Source: JAOXRU01 sp965247735
GTDB taxonomy: Bacteria > Bacteroidota > Bacteroidia > Flavobacteriales > Flavobacteriaceae
Direction of reading: 5' to 3'
Length of the DNA stretch: 64,000 bases
Assembly (NCBI GenBank): GCA_965247735.1
Contig: CBDFHN010000002.1
Coordinates: 1,054,001 to 1,118,000 of the forward strand
The notes under the pieces are model-generated. The model was given only the letters and a program-made list of their open reading frames with translations, did not search any database and was not told the origin of the DNA. Positions within the stretch are counted from its first letter, which is position 1; every line of letters begins with the position of its first letter. This document shows positions 22,881-32,469 of the stretch, piece by piece. Position numbers and translations under genes: made by a program.

Positions 22881-25800
22881 TTACATATTTCTACGATACT
22901 GTCCGCCAACTTCAAATAAAGCCTTTGTTATTTCTCCTAAAGAGCACACTTTAGAAGCTTCCATCAATTCATCAAAAATATTAGTATTTTGAATAGCTGC
23001 TGTTCTAATTTTCTCTATCGTTTCTGCTGTTTTATCCTTTTTATTGAGATGAAGATTTTCCAATACCTCTATTTGATATTGTTTTTCTTCTTCTGTTGCT
23101 CTAATTACTTCTTTTGGAATTACAGTAGGTGAACCTTCAGCACTTAAAAATGTATTTACTCCGATAATTGGAAATTCTCCTGTATGCTTCAAAGTTTCGT
23201 AATACAAACTTTCTTCTTGTATTTTACTACGCTGATACATGGTTTCCATTGCGCCAAGCACACCTCCTCTTTCTGTAATTCTATCAAATTCTATCAAAAT
23301 AGCTTCCTCAACCAAATCGGTAAGTTCTTCTATAATAAATGAACCTTGAATTGGATTCTCATTTTTAGTTAAGCCAAGTTCTTTATTAATAATTAACTGT
23401 ATAGCCATTGCTCTTCTTACCGATGCTTCTGTAGGTGTGGTTATTGCCTCATCATAAGCATTGGTGTGTAAGGAATTACAGTTGTCATATATTGCATACA
23501 AGGCCTGCAATGAAGTTCTAATATCATTAAAATCAATCTCTTGAGCATGCAAACTACGTCCTGAAGTTTGAATATGATATTTTAGCATTTGTGCCCTGGC
23601 ATTTGCTCCATATTTATACTTTAATGCTTTTGCCCATATTTTACGAGCTACTCTTCCGATAACAGCATATTCGGGATCAATTCCATTACTAAAGAAAAAA
23701 GATAAATTTGGACCAAATTTATTAATATCCATACCTCTACTTAAGTAATATTCAACATAAGTAAATCCGTTTGCCAATGTAAATGCCAATTGCGTTATTG
23801 GATTTGCCCCTGCTTCTGCAATATGATAGCCAGAAATAGAAACTGAATAGAAGTTTCGTACATTTTTTTCAATAAAATACTCCTGTACATCTCCCATCAA
23901 CCTCAGCGCAAATTCTGTGGAAAAAATACAGGTGTTTTGTGCCTGATCTTCTTTTAATATATCTGCTTGTACCGTTCCACGAACCTGAGCCAATGTATTT
24001 TTCTTAATTTCACTATATACATCAGCTGGTAAGACCTGATCTCCAGTAACACCGAGCAAATACAAACCTAAACCATCATTACCTTCTGGTAACTCTCCAT
24101 TATAAGCAGGCCTAACTTTACCTTTGTACAGTGCCGAAATTTTTGCAGATACTTCTTCTTCTAATCCATTTTCTTTTATATAAATCTCACATTGCTGATC
24201 AATTGCTGTGTTCATAAAAAAGCCTAAAAGCATTGGCGCAGGTCCATTTATCGTCATACTCACCGAAGTCATGGCATGAGATAGGTTAAAACCTGAATAC
24301 AATTTTTTAGCATCATCTAAACAACATATAGAAACCCCAGCATTACCAATTTTACCATAAATATCTGGTCTTCTATCTGGGTCATTACCATATAATGTTA
24401 CCGAATCAAAAGCTGTAGATAATCGTTTTGCTGGCATTCCCAAACTTACATAATGAAAACGCTTATTAGTACGCTCAGGCCCTCCTTCTCCAGCAAACAT
24501 ACGTGTAGGATCCTCTCCTGTTCTTTTAAATGGATACAATCCTGATGCATACGGAAATTCTCCTGGCACATTTTCCTGCAAACACCATCTTAAGATATCT
24601 CCCCAAGCTTGATATTTTGGTAACGCTACCTTTGGAATATCTGTTTGTGATAATGACTTAGAATGCGTTTCTATTTTTATCTCCTTATCTCTTACCTTAA
24701 ATGAATAAATTGGAGATTTGTATTTATCAACCTTAGCTGTCCATCCCAAAATAACCTCCCAGTTGTAAGGATCAAGATTCATTTTTACTTTATCAAATTC
24801 TGCAAGCAATAATTTTATAAAATCTGTATTATCAGTAGTAATTGCTGAAGATAACTTTTCCTCATCTACACCCGTTTTATTCAACAGAACGGTGGTATCA
24901 GCAACACTACCTAAGGTTTTAAATATTCCGTATAGTTTTTGGGCTACTTCTACCTGCTTATTTGCAGTACTATCATAAGCTCTATTACTTTCTGCTATTT
25001 CTGATAAATATCGTGTTCTATTTGGTGGAATCACAAAAATCTTTTCACTCATTTCTTTAGAAATTTCGAATGAAGATTTTAATTCTGTTCCTGATTTCTC
25101 TTGAATAGTATCCATTACCGCCTTGTAAAGTGTATTCATTCCAGGGTCATTAAACTGCGAAGCTATGGTTCCATAAACCGGTAAGTCATCTGAATTAGCA
25201 TCCCATAAATTATGATTGCGTTGGTATTGTTTCTTAACATCACGTAAAGCATCTAAAGAACCACGTTTATCAAACTTGTTAATAGCAACTAGATCAGCAA
25301 AATCTAACATATCAATTTTTTCTAGCTGTGTAGCAGCACCAAATTCTGGTGTCATTACATAAAGGGAAACATCGCTATGTTCTAATATTTCGGTATCCGA
25401 TTGTCCAATTCCAGAAGTTTCTAATATGATTAAATCAAAAGCTGCTGCTTTTAACACTTCAACCGCTTCTGCTACATATTTTGACAATGCCAAATTAGAC
25501 TGACGTGTTGCCAAAGAACGCATATATACTCTAGAATCATTAATTGCATTCATTCTAATTCTATCTCCTAGTAATGCTCCACCCGTTTTTCTTTTTGAGG
25601 GGTCAACAGAGATGATACCAATAGTTTTTTTAGGAAAATCAACCAAAAATCGACGTACAAGCTCATCTACCAAACTAGATTTTCCAGATCCACCTGTTCC
25701 TGTAATTCCTAATACTGGTGTTTTAGATGTTTCGTTTTGCTTGCGAATCTTTTTTAAGGTTTCTTCTGCTACTTCTGGAAAGTTTTCTGCAGAAGAAATT

Positions 25801-26306
25801 ACTCGTGCAATGGCTTTAGAATTTTTCGTTCGTAATTCTTTTAGAGAAACATCTAATTTATTTCCAATTTCGAAATCAGCTCTCTGCACCAAATCATTTA
25901 TCATTCCTTGCAACCCTAATTCTCTACCGTCATCAGGAGCATAAATTCTCGTGATACCATATTCTTGTAATTCCTTTATTTCTTCTGGAAGAATTACACC
26001 ACCTCCACCTCCAAATATTTTAATATGCTCTGCACCATTTTCTTTAAGTAAATCGTACATATATTTAAAATACTCATTATGACCACCTTGATATGAAGTT
26101 AATGCAATAGCATTAGCATCTTCTTGAATTGCGGTATTTACAACTTCTTCAACACTTCTATCATGTCCCAAATGAATAACTTCTACTCCAGTAGTCTGAA
26201 TTATTCTTCGCATTATATTAATAGCGGCATCATGTCCATCAAATAATGAAGCTGCAGTAACAATTCTTACTTTATTCTTTGGTTTGTACGGTTTTGCTTG
26301 TTCCAT
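22881..26306 (-). CDS. icmF: Fused isobutyryl-CoA mutase IcmF (B12-dependent)
   Basis: This 1141-residue enzyme interconverts isobutyryl-CoA and n-butyryl-CoA (some members use isovaleryl-CoA) with adenosylcobalamin. Domain order: B12-binding domain (about 11-145; DGHDAA with His25 as lower ligand, then SYQGG and FGGGGG), a MeaB-type G-protein chaperone (about 195-430; Walker A GTGGSGKSS at 203-211), and the mutase TIM-barrel half from about 545 (YPFKRTGEDPTRMFAGEG). The Phe in YPFKR, in place of the Tyr of methylmalonyl-CoA mutase, supports IcmF. The Cys-rich peptide follows it. Confidence 0.95.
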   Translation of the reverse strand: MEQAKPYKPKNKVRIVTAASLFDGHDAAINIMRRIIQTTGVEVIHLGHDRSVEEVVNTAIQEDANAIALTSYQGGHNEYFKYMYDLLKENGAEHIKIFGGGGGVILPEEIKELQEYGITRIYAPDDGRELGLQGMINDLVQRADFEIGNKLDVSLKELRTKNSKAIARVISSAENFPEVAEETLKKIRKQNETSKTPVLGITGTGGSGKSSLVDELVRRFLVDFPKKTIGIISVDPSKRKTGGALLGDRIRMNAINDSRVYMRSLATRQSNLALSKYVAEAVEVLKAAAFDLIILETSGIGQSDTEILEHSDVSLYVMTPEFGAATQLEKIDMLDFADLVAINKFDKRGSLDALRDVKKQYQRNHNLWDANSDDLPVYGTIASQFNDPGMNTLYKAVMDTIQEKSGTELKSSFEISKEMSEKIFVIPPNRTRYLSEIAESNRAYDSTANKQVEVAQKLYGIFKTLGSVADTTVLLNKTGVDEEKLSSAITTDNTDFIKLLLAEFDKVKMNLDPYNWEVILGWTAKVDKYKSPIYSFKVRDKEIKIETHSKSLSQTDIPKVALPKYQAWGDILRWCLQENVPGEFPYASGLYPFKRTGEDPTRMFAGEGGPERTNKRFHYVSLGMPAKRLSTAFDSVTLYGNDPDRRPDIYGKIGNAGVSICCLDDAKKLYSGFNLSHAMTSVSMTINGPAPMLLGFFMNTAIDQQCEIYIKENGLEEEVSAKISALYKGKVRPAYNGELPEGNDGLGLYLLGVTGDQVLPADVYSEIKKNTLAQVRGTVQADILKEDQAQNTCIFSTEFALRLMGDVQEYFIEKNVRNFYSVSISGYHIAEAGANPITQLAFTLANGFTYVEYYLSRGMDINKFGPNLSFFFSNGIDPEYAVIGRVARKIWAKALKYKYGANARAQMLKYHIQTSGRSLHAQEIDFNDIRTSLQALYAIYDNCNSLHTNAYDEAITTPTEASVRRAMAIQLIINKELGLTKNENPIQGSFIIEELTDLVEEAILIEFDRITERGGVLGAMETMYQRSKIQEESLYYETLKHTGEFPIIGVNTFLSAEGSPTVIPKEVIRATEEEKQYQIEVLENLHLNKKDKTAETIEKIRTAAIQNTNIFDELMEASKVCSLGEITKALFEVGGQYRRNM

Positions 26307-26442
26307 CTATAAAAAATCATCAATTTTAAGCTAGCAATTTACGAATAATTCAAAAAAATACCAGCTTAACTTTTAAATATCTATTTTTTTACTTAGAAAG
26401 CCATTGCTATACATTTTTTACATTAAATTTAATAAAAAAAAC

Positions 26443-27300
26443 ATGTCAAATACTGTTACATTTCTTATTACTTGCCCTGATAAAATAGGGGTTATTGCTA
26501 ATGTTACCTCATTTATTCAGCAAAACAATGGAAATATTATTTATGTAGATCAACATGTAGATAGAGAACAAAATGTGTTTTTTATGAGAGTAGAAAGTGA
26601 ATTTGATATTCAACATTTTTCTCTGGATAAGATAAAAGTGAGTTTTAAAGACAGTCTTGTTTCTAAATTTGAAATGAAATGGAGAATTTATGACAGCATT
26701 ATAAAACCCAAAATGGCTTTATTTGTATCTAAATACAATCATTGTTTATATGATATATTAGGAAGATATACTTCTGGTGAACTACATGTTGAAATCCCGC
26801 TTATAATTAGTAATCACCCAGATTTAAAAACAATAGCTGACCTTTTTAACATCCCATTCTATCATATTCCTATAACAAAAGATAATAAAAAAACCGCTGA
26901 AAACGAACATTTAAATCTTCTTAAAAAGTTCAACATCGATTTTATTGTTCTTGCACGTTATATGCAAATAATATCTAGCGAACTTATAGACTGCTATCCC
27001 AATAAAATTATAAACATTCATCATTCTTTTTTACCAGCATTTGTGGGTGCAAAACCATATCATTCTGCTTATAAAAGAGGTGTTAAAATTATTGGAGCAA
27101 CAAGTCATTATGTAACAGCCGATCTTGATGCTGGCCCAATTATAGCACAAGATGTTGCTAGTGTTTCTCATACTTATGCTATAAAAGACTTAATTAATAA
27201 AGGAAGAGATTTAGAAAAAATAGTGCTTGCTACGGCCATAAAACTCCATATCGATAGAAAAGTAATGGTCTTTAATAACAAAACTATTATTTTTTCATAA
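26443..27300 (+). CDS. purU: Formyltetrahydrofolate deformylase
   Basis: The 285-residue enzyme hydrolyses 10-formyl-THF to formate and THF, feeding PurT and balancing one-carbon pools. An N-terminal ACT domain (TFLITCPDKIGVIANVTSFI) is followed by the formyltransferase-like domain with INIHHSFLPAFVGAKPYHSA and GATSHYVTADLDAGPII, carrying the catalytic Asn, His and Asp. The ATG at 26443 is chosen because homologues begin about 5 residues before TFLITCPD. It ends convergently with the next gene, overlapping by 6 bp. Confidence 0.94.
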   Translation: MSNTVTFLITCPDKIGVIANVTSFIQQNNGNIIYVDQHVDREQNVFFMRVESEFDIQHFSLDKIKVSFKDSLVSKFEMKWRIYDSIIKPKMALFVSKYNHCLYDILGRYTSGELHVEIPLIISNHPDLKTIADLFNIPFYHIPITKDNKKTAENEHLNLLKKFNIDFIVLARYMQIISSELIDCYPNKIINIHHSFLPAFVGAKPYHSAYKRGVKIIGATSHYVTADLDAGPIIAQDVASVSHTYAIKDLINKGRDLEKIVLATAIKLHIDRKVMVFNNKTIIFS

Positions 27301-28308
27301 TTCGATTTTTAAACCTTCATATGCAAAGTTAAATCCTAACCCTTGTACACTATCTTTTAAACGGTGTTGTTTTTTAAGTGCGGGATTGGTATGGTTAAAA
27401 TGAATAAAGTAAATTTTATTTTTTATTTGCTCACTTTCCTTCTCGAATAATTTTACTGTTTCAGTAACAAAGGGATGTGGTACTTCTGACATGGGCCTAT
27501 TGATCTCTCCTTCTTTAAAAAAAGTAGCATCTAACAAGGCGTAGTCCACTTTTTTAACTTCTTCTACAATATTCTTCTCCCATAATTCCCACTTGTTAAT
27601 ATCTGGAATAAACAACATAGATTTGGTATCCCCTTCAATCTTATACCCAACGGTTTCAGAAAACTCATCTCTATGTGGTACAAGAATAGGTGTTACTTTC
27701 AAGGCAGTTGACAGCTGTATAGTACTATCATTTTGCAATGCTTTTAATTTTATATTTTCTAATATAACTAATTGATTCCAAGGACCATTTTGTTCTAAAA
27801 ATTGTTTCATTTTTGGCATTGTATATGTGACGATAGCTGAAGCTCCCATTGCTTCTCTACCAAACTGCATTAATCCAGTATAATGTCCAATATGAGCGTG
27901 AGTCAAAAATACTCCATCAACTATTTTATCACCAATAAAACTTTGTTGTTCTAAATTCTCTAACTGTACTGTAATATCTGGAGTAGCTTCAAATAGCCAT
28001 TTCCTTTTTGTTTTGTGAGAAACCAAACCTAATGCCGTGATGTGTTTTTTAGCTTCTTTTCCATCATAAAAGGCGATACAACATTCCTTTTTACAATTTA
28101 TTTGTGGAAAACCAGCATCTTGGGCAGTTCCCAAAACCACAACATAATCAGGTTGCTTAAGCTTCAAACTATCTGCAGAATATTGCTTTTTATTAACCAA
28201 ATACTTTGAGTCATTATCTGTTGTCTTCTCTTTGTTTTTTACACAAGAAAAAAACAGAATAAAACACATCCCAAAAGCAAGTCCTCTTAAACTGCTATTT
28301 ATCATCAT
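27295..28308 (-). CDS. PqqB-like MBL-fold lipoprotein
   Basis: This 337-residue protein has a lipoprotein signal (CFILFFSC). The metallo-beta-lactamase domain contains THAHIGHYTGL, a HxHxxH metal motif with Gly in place of the usual Asp. Upstream lies LGTAQDAGFPQINCKKECC, the Cys-rich lead-in shared with PqqB/PhnP-type hydrolases; downstream are HRDEFSETVGYKI and a C-terminal FIHFNHTNP. No other pqq genes are present, so PQQ synthesis is unlikely. The start is ATG 28308 or 28305. The promoter of the divergent DUF4197 gene overlaps its 5' end. Confidence 0.8.
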   Translation of the reverse strand: MMINSSLRGLAFGMCFILFFSCVKNKEKTTDNDSKYLVNKKQYSADSLKLKQPDYVVVLGTAQDAGFPQINCKKECCIAFYDGKEAKKHITALGLVSHKTKRKWLFEATPDITVQLENLEQQSFIGDKIVDGVFLTHAHIGHYTGLMQFGREAMGASAIVTYTMPKMKQFLEQNGPWNQLVILENIKLKALQNDSTIQLSTALKVTPILVPHRDEFSETVGYKIEGDTKSMLFIPDINKWELWEKNIVEEVKKVDYALLDATFFKEGEINRPMSEVPHPFVTETVKLFEKESEQIKNKIYFIHFNHTNPALKKQHRLKDSVQGLGFNFAYEGLKIEL

Positions 28309-28316
28309 AAATTTAT

Positions 28317-28324
28317 TAATTTTG
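28317..28324 (+). promoter_or_regulatory. -7 promoter element for the DUF4197 gene
   Basis: TAATTTTG is a perfect TAnnTTTG, 45 bp before the ATG at 28370. Confidence 0.5.
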
Positions 28325-28369
28325 CAGGTAAAAGCTTCACAAAAATACAGAAGCAAAAAAAATATTATT

Positions 28370-29089
28370 ATGAAATTTACAAAAACTTTTGCAATTATAA
28401 CTCTTTTATTTTTTAGCTCATGTGCTGAACTGCAACAAGTAGTTAATCAACTACCACAGGGTACAGGAACGGGAATAGGTAATGCAGACATAGCTTCTGG
28501 ATTGCGACAAGCTTTAGATTTTGGTATTGACAAACAAGTTGCTAAACTAACTCAAAAAGATGGTTTTTATAAAAACGATTTGGTAAAAATACTATTACCT
28601 GAAGAATTAAAAAAGGTTGACAATACCCTAAGAAAAATTGGTTTAGGCAATTTAGCCGATGAAGGGCTTAAAGTACTAAATAGAGCAGCAGAAGATGCTG
28701 TAAAAGAAGCTACACCTATTTTTGTTAATGCTGTAAAAGGCATTACTTTTAATGACGCCAAAAATATTTTATTAGGTGCAGATAATGCAGCTACTCAATA
28801 TTTAAAAAACGGAACCAATACTGCTTTATACCAAAAATTTCAACCTGTAATAAACTCTTCGTTTGCTAAAGTTGGTGCTGATAAGATATGGGCTAATTTG
28901 ATTAACAAGTACAATACAGTTCCTTTTGTTCAAAAAGTAAACCCTGATTTAACAGACTATGTAACACAACAGGCACTTAAAGGTGTTTATGATATGATTG
29001 CAGTGGAAGAAAAAGATATTAGAACAAAATATTCTTCTAGAACAACAGATTTACTTCGTAAAGTTTTTGCCCTTCAAGACGGGAAATAA
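28370..29089 (+). CDS. DUF4197 domain lipoprotein
   Basis: This 239-residue protein has a lipoprotein signal (TLLFFSSC, Cys18). The DUF4197 core is helical: GLRQALDFGIDKQVAKLTQK, LLPEELKKVDNTLRKIGLG and a C-terminal QQALKGVYDMIAVEE. The function of this periplasmic family is unknown. I place the start at 28370 because an in-frame extension upstream runs through the divergent gene and the promoter. A terminator follows 22 bp after the stop. Confidence 0.85.
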   Translation: MKFTKTFAIITLLFFSSCAELQQVVNQLPQGTGTGIGNADIASGLRQALDFGIDKQVAKLTQKDGFYKNDLVKILLPEELKKVDNTLRKIGLGNLADEGLKVLNRAAEDAVKEATPIFVNAVKGITFNDAKNILLGADNAATQYLKNGTNTALYQKFQPVINSSFAKVGADKIWANLINKYNTVPFVQKVNPDLTDYVTQQALKGVYDMIAVEEKDIRTKYSSRTTDLLRKVFALQDGK

Positions 29090-29111
29090 ACACTTAAATA
29101 TTCAAAACATC

Positions 29112-29144
29112 AAAGTCCTTTTCATCAGAAAAGGACTTTTTTTT
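29112..29144 (+). terminator. Terminator of the DUF4197 gene
   Basis: AAAGTCCTTTTC/GAAAAGGACTTT form a 12-bp stem around a 4-nt loop, followed by T residues. Confidence 0.9.
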
Positions 29145-29219
29145 GTAATATTCTCAAAATCAAACAATAAAGCATCAATACAAACGTTACAACTATATAT
29201 GAATGATTAAAATTTTGAG

Positions 29220-29360
29220 TAATTTATTAATTTAGCCATAACGCTAAATTAACAGCAGCCTGAGATAATTGCTTCATTTTTGCAGCATTATTATATCATA
29301 CTTTTGAATAAATTATTTGAGTTAGCTAGTTAAAACCGATGGAAGCATCGGTTTTTTTTT
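29220..29360 (+). ncRNA. Candidate structured RNA ending in an orphan terminator
   Basis: The 394-bp gap 29090-29483 holds no gene after the DUF4197 terminator, yet a second terminator ends at 29360 (ACCGATG/CATCGGT with T9). Upstream are a perfect 10-bp inverted repeat TTAATTTAGC/GCTAAATTAA (29227-29252) and a 9-bp long-range pairing (29220-29228 with 29307-29315). A perfect -7 element TACTTTTG at 29299-29306 could instead start a short RNA of about 50 nt. Boundaries are uncertain. Confidence 0.3.
29332..29360 (+). terminator. Orphan intrinsic terminator
   Basis: AAAACCGATG/CATCGGTTTT with a GAAG tetraloop and T tract. On the minus strand only four T residues follow the stem, so service to the BtuF-like gene (stop at 29484) is possible but weaker. 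Confidence 0.8.
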
Positions 29361-29483
29361 ATCATTATCACCCTATATAAACTATAACTATTAAACAACA
29401 TTTATCAAAGCAAACAATAGAATTACAAGAACCTTTTCAACTATATATAAGCCAATAACATAAGGCTTATCAACTCCATATTT

Positions 29484-30245
29484 TTAAGATTTTTCTATAG
29501 CAATTCTTACTTTTTTGAAATAGTCAAAAGCACCTAATAATCTAGAACCATACCAAGAAAAATATTCTCCATCTACCAAGAGTACTTTTGCATCTGGAAC
29601 TACATCAGAAAACACTTCAAAATGTTTTTCTTTAAACGGATAGGGTTCTGAAGAAAGCAATACTACATCAATATTTTTCTCTTTTAACTCTTCAAGAAAC
29701 ACTTCAGGATAACGCTCTTGATCTTTATAAACATTATAAAACTTATTGATTTCTAATAAATGATTGATAAAAGTTTGATCAGCAGCTATCATCCAAGGTT
29801 TTTTCCAAATAAAATAAGCGACGTTTAAAACTGGTTTATTAGCAATAAATGTTTCAAACATTTTAAGTTTATCTGCAATAGTATTTAAAATTTTTTCTGC
29901 CTTTGTTTTGCAATTAAACAATGTTGCATATTGCATAACCATAACTCTTGTATCTGCTAATGTTTGCATATCTGATACATGTACAGGAGCAATTTTTTCT
30001 AAAGCTAAGACTAGTGCTAGGGTATTTTCTTCTTTATTACAAAGTATAATATCTGGGTTAAGTGCTTTAATCTTATCCCAATCAACCTGTTTGGTGCCAC
30101 CAACAATAGTCTTCGTTTTTTTTAAATGTTTTGGATGTACACAAAATTTGGTAATGCCCACAATACGGTCTTCTAACCCTAGGTCAATCAATAACTCTGT
30201 CTGGCTAGGCACCAAAGAAACTATACGTTGCGGTATATTTCGCAA
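29484..30245 (-). CDS. BtuF/FhuD-like periplasmic binding-fold protein
   Basis: The family is the helical-backbone metal receptor (vitamin B12 or Fe-siderophore binding; BtuF-like). From TTG at 30245 it has 253 residues: RIVSLVPSQTELLIDLGLED, GGTKQVDWDKIKALNPDIIL, and a C-terminal DGEYFSWYGSRLLGAFDYF. In-frame codons upstream of the TTG encode KITDQVGRTLKL, matching the usual N-terminus of this family, but no ATG, GTG or TTG occurs before the stop at 30305. The true start may be a rare codon (ATA at 30281 or ATT/ATC nearby). No signal peptide is seen. Confidence 0.8.
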   Translation of the reverse strand: MRNIPQRIVSLVPSQTELLIDLGLEDRIVGITKFCVHPKHLKKTKTIVGGTKQVDWDKIKALNPDIILCNKEENTLALVLALEKIAPVHVSDMQTLADTRVMVMQYATLFNCKTKAEKILNTIADKLKMFETFIANKPVLNVAYFIWKKPWMIAADQTFINHLLEINKFYNVYKDQERYPEVFLEELKEKNIDVVLLSSEPYPFKEKHFEVFSDVVPDAKVLLVDGEYFSWYGSRLLGAFDYFKKVRIAIEKS

Positions 30246-30362
30246 CTTTAGTGTCCTTCCTACCTGGTCAGTAATTTTTATGATAATTCTAAATATTAAA
30301 AATTAAATGATTAGCATCTTGAGATCATCAGCTCCTAAATACTGATAAATGCGTAACCGTTA

Positions 30363-31178
30363 TTACAATATGGCTTCCATCTGTTGCTGTAATGCTGCTG
30401 CTTTTTTTGCTGATGCTGTTGCAAAATCCTTTCCATTAGAAGCATATATGATTCCTCTGGAAGAATTAATTAGGAGTCCAACAGTACCATCGGTAGTCAT
30501 TCCGTATTTACATACCTCTTCTAAACTACCACCTTGAGCACCAACTCCTGGAACTAACAAAAAACTTGAAGGTACAATTTTTCTGATATCAGTAAAAAAT
30601 TCAGCTTTAGTAGCACCAACAACATACATTAGATTTTCTGAATTTTTCCATGTAGATGCAGTTTTCAATACTTCTTTATATAATGGCTCACCATCAACTC
30701 TTTTGGTTTGAAAATCAAAAGCTCCTTGATTAGACGTTAAAGCTAAAAGGATGGTGTGTTTATCTGTATATTCCAAAAATGGTTCTACAGAATCCTTTCC
30801 CATATACGGTGCAACTGTGATAGAATCGAAGCCTAAATCTTCAAAAAAAGCTTTAGCATACATGGAAGAAGTGTTTCCTATATCTCCTCTTTTTGCATCT
30901 GCTATGGTATATAGTTCTGGATAATTCTCCCGAAGGTATATAATTGTTTTCTCTAACGATTTCCACCCCTTAATACCATATGCTTCATAAAAAGCGGTAT
31001 TAGGTTTGTAAGCTACAGCCAAATGATGTGTTGCATCAATAATGGCTTTATTGAATTCAAAAATAGGATCTTCAGTAGCCAATAAATGCTGTGGAATTTT
31101 ATTTAAATCAACATCTAATCCAATACATAAAAAGGACTTTTTCTTTTGAATTTCGGTTACGAGTGCTGCTGTAGTCAA
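30363..31178 (-). CDS. pyrF: Orotidine 5'-phosphate decarboxylase (type 2)
   Basis: The 271-residue enzyme makes UMP from OMP in de novo pyrimidine synthesis. It is the longer type-2 form, with FLCIGLDVDLNKIP at the N-terminus, the catalytic DAKRGDIGNTSSMYAKA (Lys and two Asp) and SVEPFLEYTDKHTILLALTS, then the phosphate-binding LVPGVGAQGG and INSSRGIIYA. The start is TTG at 31178. It lies 63 bp behind prfA on the same strand. Confidence 0.95.
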   Translation of the reverse strand: MTTAALVTEIQKKKSFLCIGLDVDLNKIPQHLLATEDPIFEFNKAIIDATHHLAVAYKPNTAFYEAYGIKGWKSLEKTIIYLRENYPELYTIADAKRGDIGNTSSMYAKAFFEDLGFDSITVAPYMGKDSVEPFLEYTDKHTILLALTSNQGAFDFQTKRVDGEPLYKEVLKTASTWKNSENLMYVVGATKAEFFTDIRKIVPSSFLLVPGVGAQGGSLEEVCKYGMTTDGTVGLLINSSRGIIYASNGKDFATASAKKAAALQQQMEAIL

Positions 31179-31240
31179 GTTAATCTTTTTAATATGTAAA
31201 TATTTAGTATCTGATATTGAAACATTAATAATGAATGCTA

Positions 31241-32317
31241 CTAAAAAATATCTGAAGCCTCTTTCATTTTTTCGGTATTCTCTGCAAGCATTAATTCATC
31301 CACAATTTTCTGAATATCACCATTTACTATATTTTGCAAATCATAAAGTGTAAGTCCAATTCTATGATCGGTAACACGTCCTTGAGAATAATTGTAAGTT
31401 CTAATTTTTGCACTACGGTCTCCAGAAGAAACCATACTCTTCCGTTTTTCTGAATCTGATGCTAATTTTTTTGCCAATTCTATGTCATACAACCTAGAAC
31501 GCAATACTTTTAATGCTTTTTCTAAGTTTTTATGAGATGATTTTTGATCTTGACAGCTTACAATCATACCTGTAGGTTCGTGATGTAATTTTATAGCAGA
31601 ATAGGTTGTATTTACCGACTGTCCACCAGGACCTGTAGATGTAGTACGTTCAATTCTTACCTCCGTCATGTCCAATTCTAAATCGAACTCTTCTGCTTCT
31701 GGCAATACCATAACAGTTGCTGCTGACGTATGTACACGACCTTGAGTTTCAGTTTGTGGAACACGTTGCACTCGGTGCACACCTGCCTCAAACTTCATGA
31801 CACCATAAACATCTGTACCAGAAACCTCCATAATTATTTCCTTAAAACCTCCAGATGTTCCATCGCTAGCAGATACCACAGCTGTTTTCCAACCTCTTCC
31901 CTCACAATACTTGGTATACATTCTAAATAAATCACCTGCAAAAATACTCGCTTCATCACCTCCGGCTCCAGCTCTAATCTCCATGACTATATTCTTAGCG
32001 TCTTCTGGATCTTTTGGGATCAACAAAAATCTAATTTCTTCTTCTAAAGCAGGTATTCCTTCTTTAGCTTCTTCTAATTGCATTTTCGCCATTTCTACCA
32101 TTTCGGCATCACTTCCATCAGCCAAAATTTCTTCAGCCTCCTCCATATTGGACAACAATTCCATATAAAGAACCCGTTTTTCTACAAGTATGTTAAGATC
32201 TTTATATTCTATATTCAGTTTTACATATCGTTTTTGATCTGCAATAATATCTGGCTGTATAATAAGGTCAGAAACCTCATCGAATCGTTGTTTTACAATA
32301 TTTAATTTATCTAGCAT
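31241..32317 (-). CDS. prfA: Peptide chain release factor 1
   Basis: The 358-residue factor releases peptides at UAA and UAG. The anticodon-like tripeptide is PQT (RVPQTETQGRVHTSAATV), the PxT form that marks RF1 rather than RF2. The catalytic GGQ is in TSTGPGGQSVNTTYSAI. Domain 1 is the long helical N-terminus. A -7 element lies 25 bp upstream (32342-32349), and pyrF follows on the same strand. Confidence 0.97.
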   Translation of the reverse strand: MLDKLNIVKQRFDEVSDLIIQPDIIADQKRYVKLNIEYKDLNILVEKRVLYMELLSNMEEAEEILADGSDAEMVEMAKMQLEEAKEGIPALEEEIRFLLIPKDPEDAKNIVMEIRAGAGGDEASIFAGDLFRMYTKYCEGRGWKTAVVSASDGTSGGFKEIIMEVSGTDVYGVMKFEAGVHRVQRVPQTETQGRVHTSAATVMVLPEAEEFDLELDMTEVRIERTTSTGPGGQSVNTTYSAIKLHHEPTGMIVSCQDQKSSHKNLEKALKVLRSRLYDIELAKKLASDSEKRKSMVSSGDRSAKIRTYNYSQGRVTDHRIGLTLYDLQNIVNGDIQKIVDELMLAENTEKMKEASDIF

Positions 32318-32341
32318 GTCCGTTCTTCGAAATTAGTGCCG

Positions 32342-32349
32342 CAAATTTA
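32342..32349 (-). promoter_or_regulatory. -7 promoter element for prfA
   Basis: On the minus strand this is TAAATTTG, a perfect TAnnTTTG, 25 bp before the prfA ATG. Confidence 0.45.
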
Positions 32350-32469
32350 CAATTTTTACAGCAATTGTCCTTAACCTATAGTTGTTAATAATTTATTGTT
32401 CTTATTTATTAGTCTTTTAGTATCTTAATGGTTTCTTTTTTATTTTTACAGAAAGCATTAAAATAAATT

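Noticed and set aside
22757..22954. Plus-strand ORF of 65 residues rich in Gln and Leu
   Set aside because: It is the reverse strand of the Cys-rich peptide; Gln/Leu alternation is the expected shadow of Cys/Asn/Thr codons.
27295..28308. True PqqB function
   Set aside because: There are no other pqq genes, the protein is a lipoprotein, and the metal motif differs; only the fold relation is kept.
28232..28369. Upstream in-frame extension of the DUF4197 gene
   Set aside because: It would delete the lipoprotein signal, cross a good promoter and overlap the divergent PqqB-like gene.
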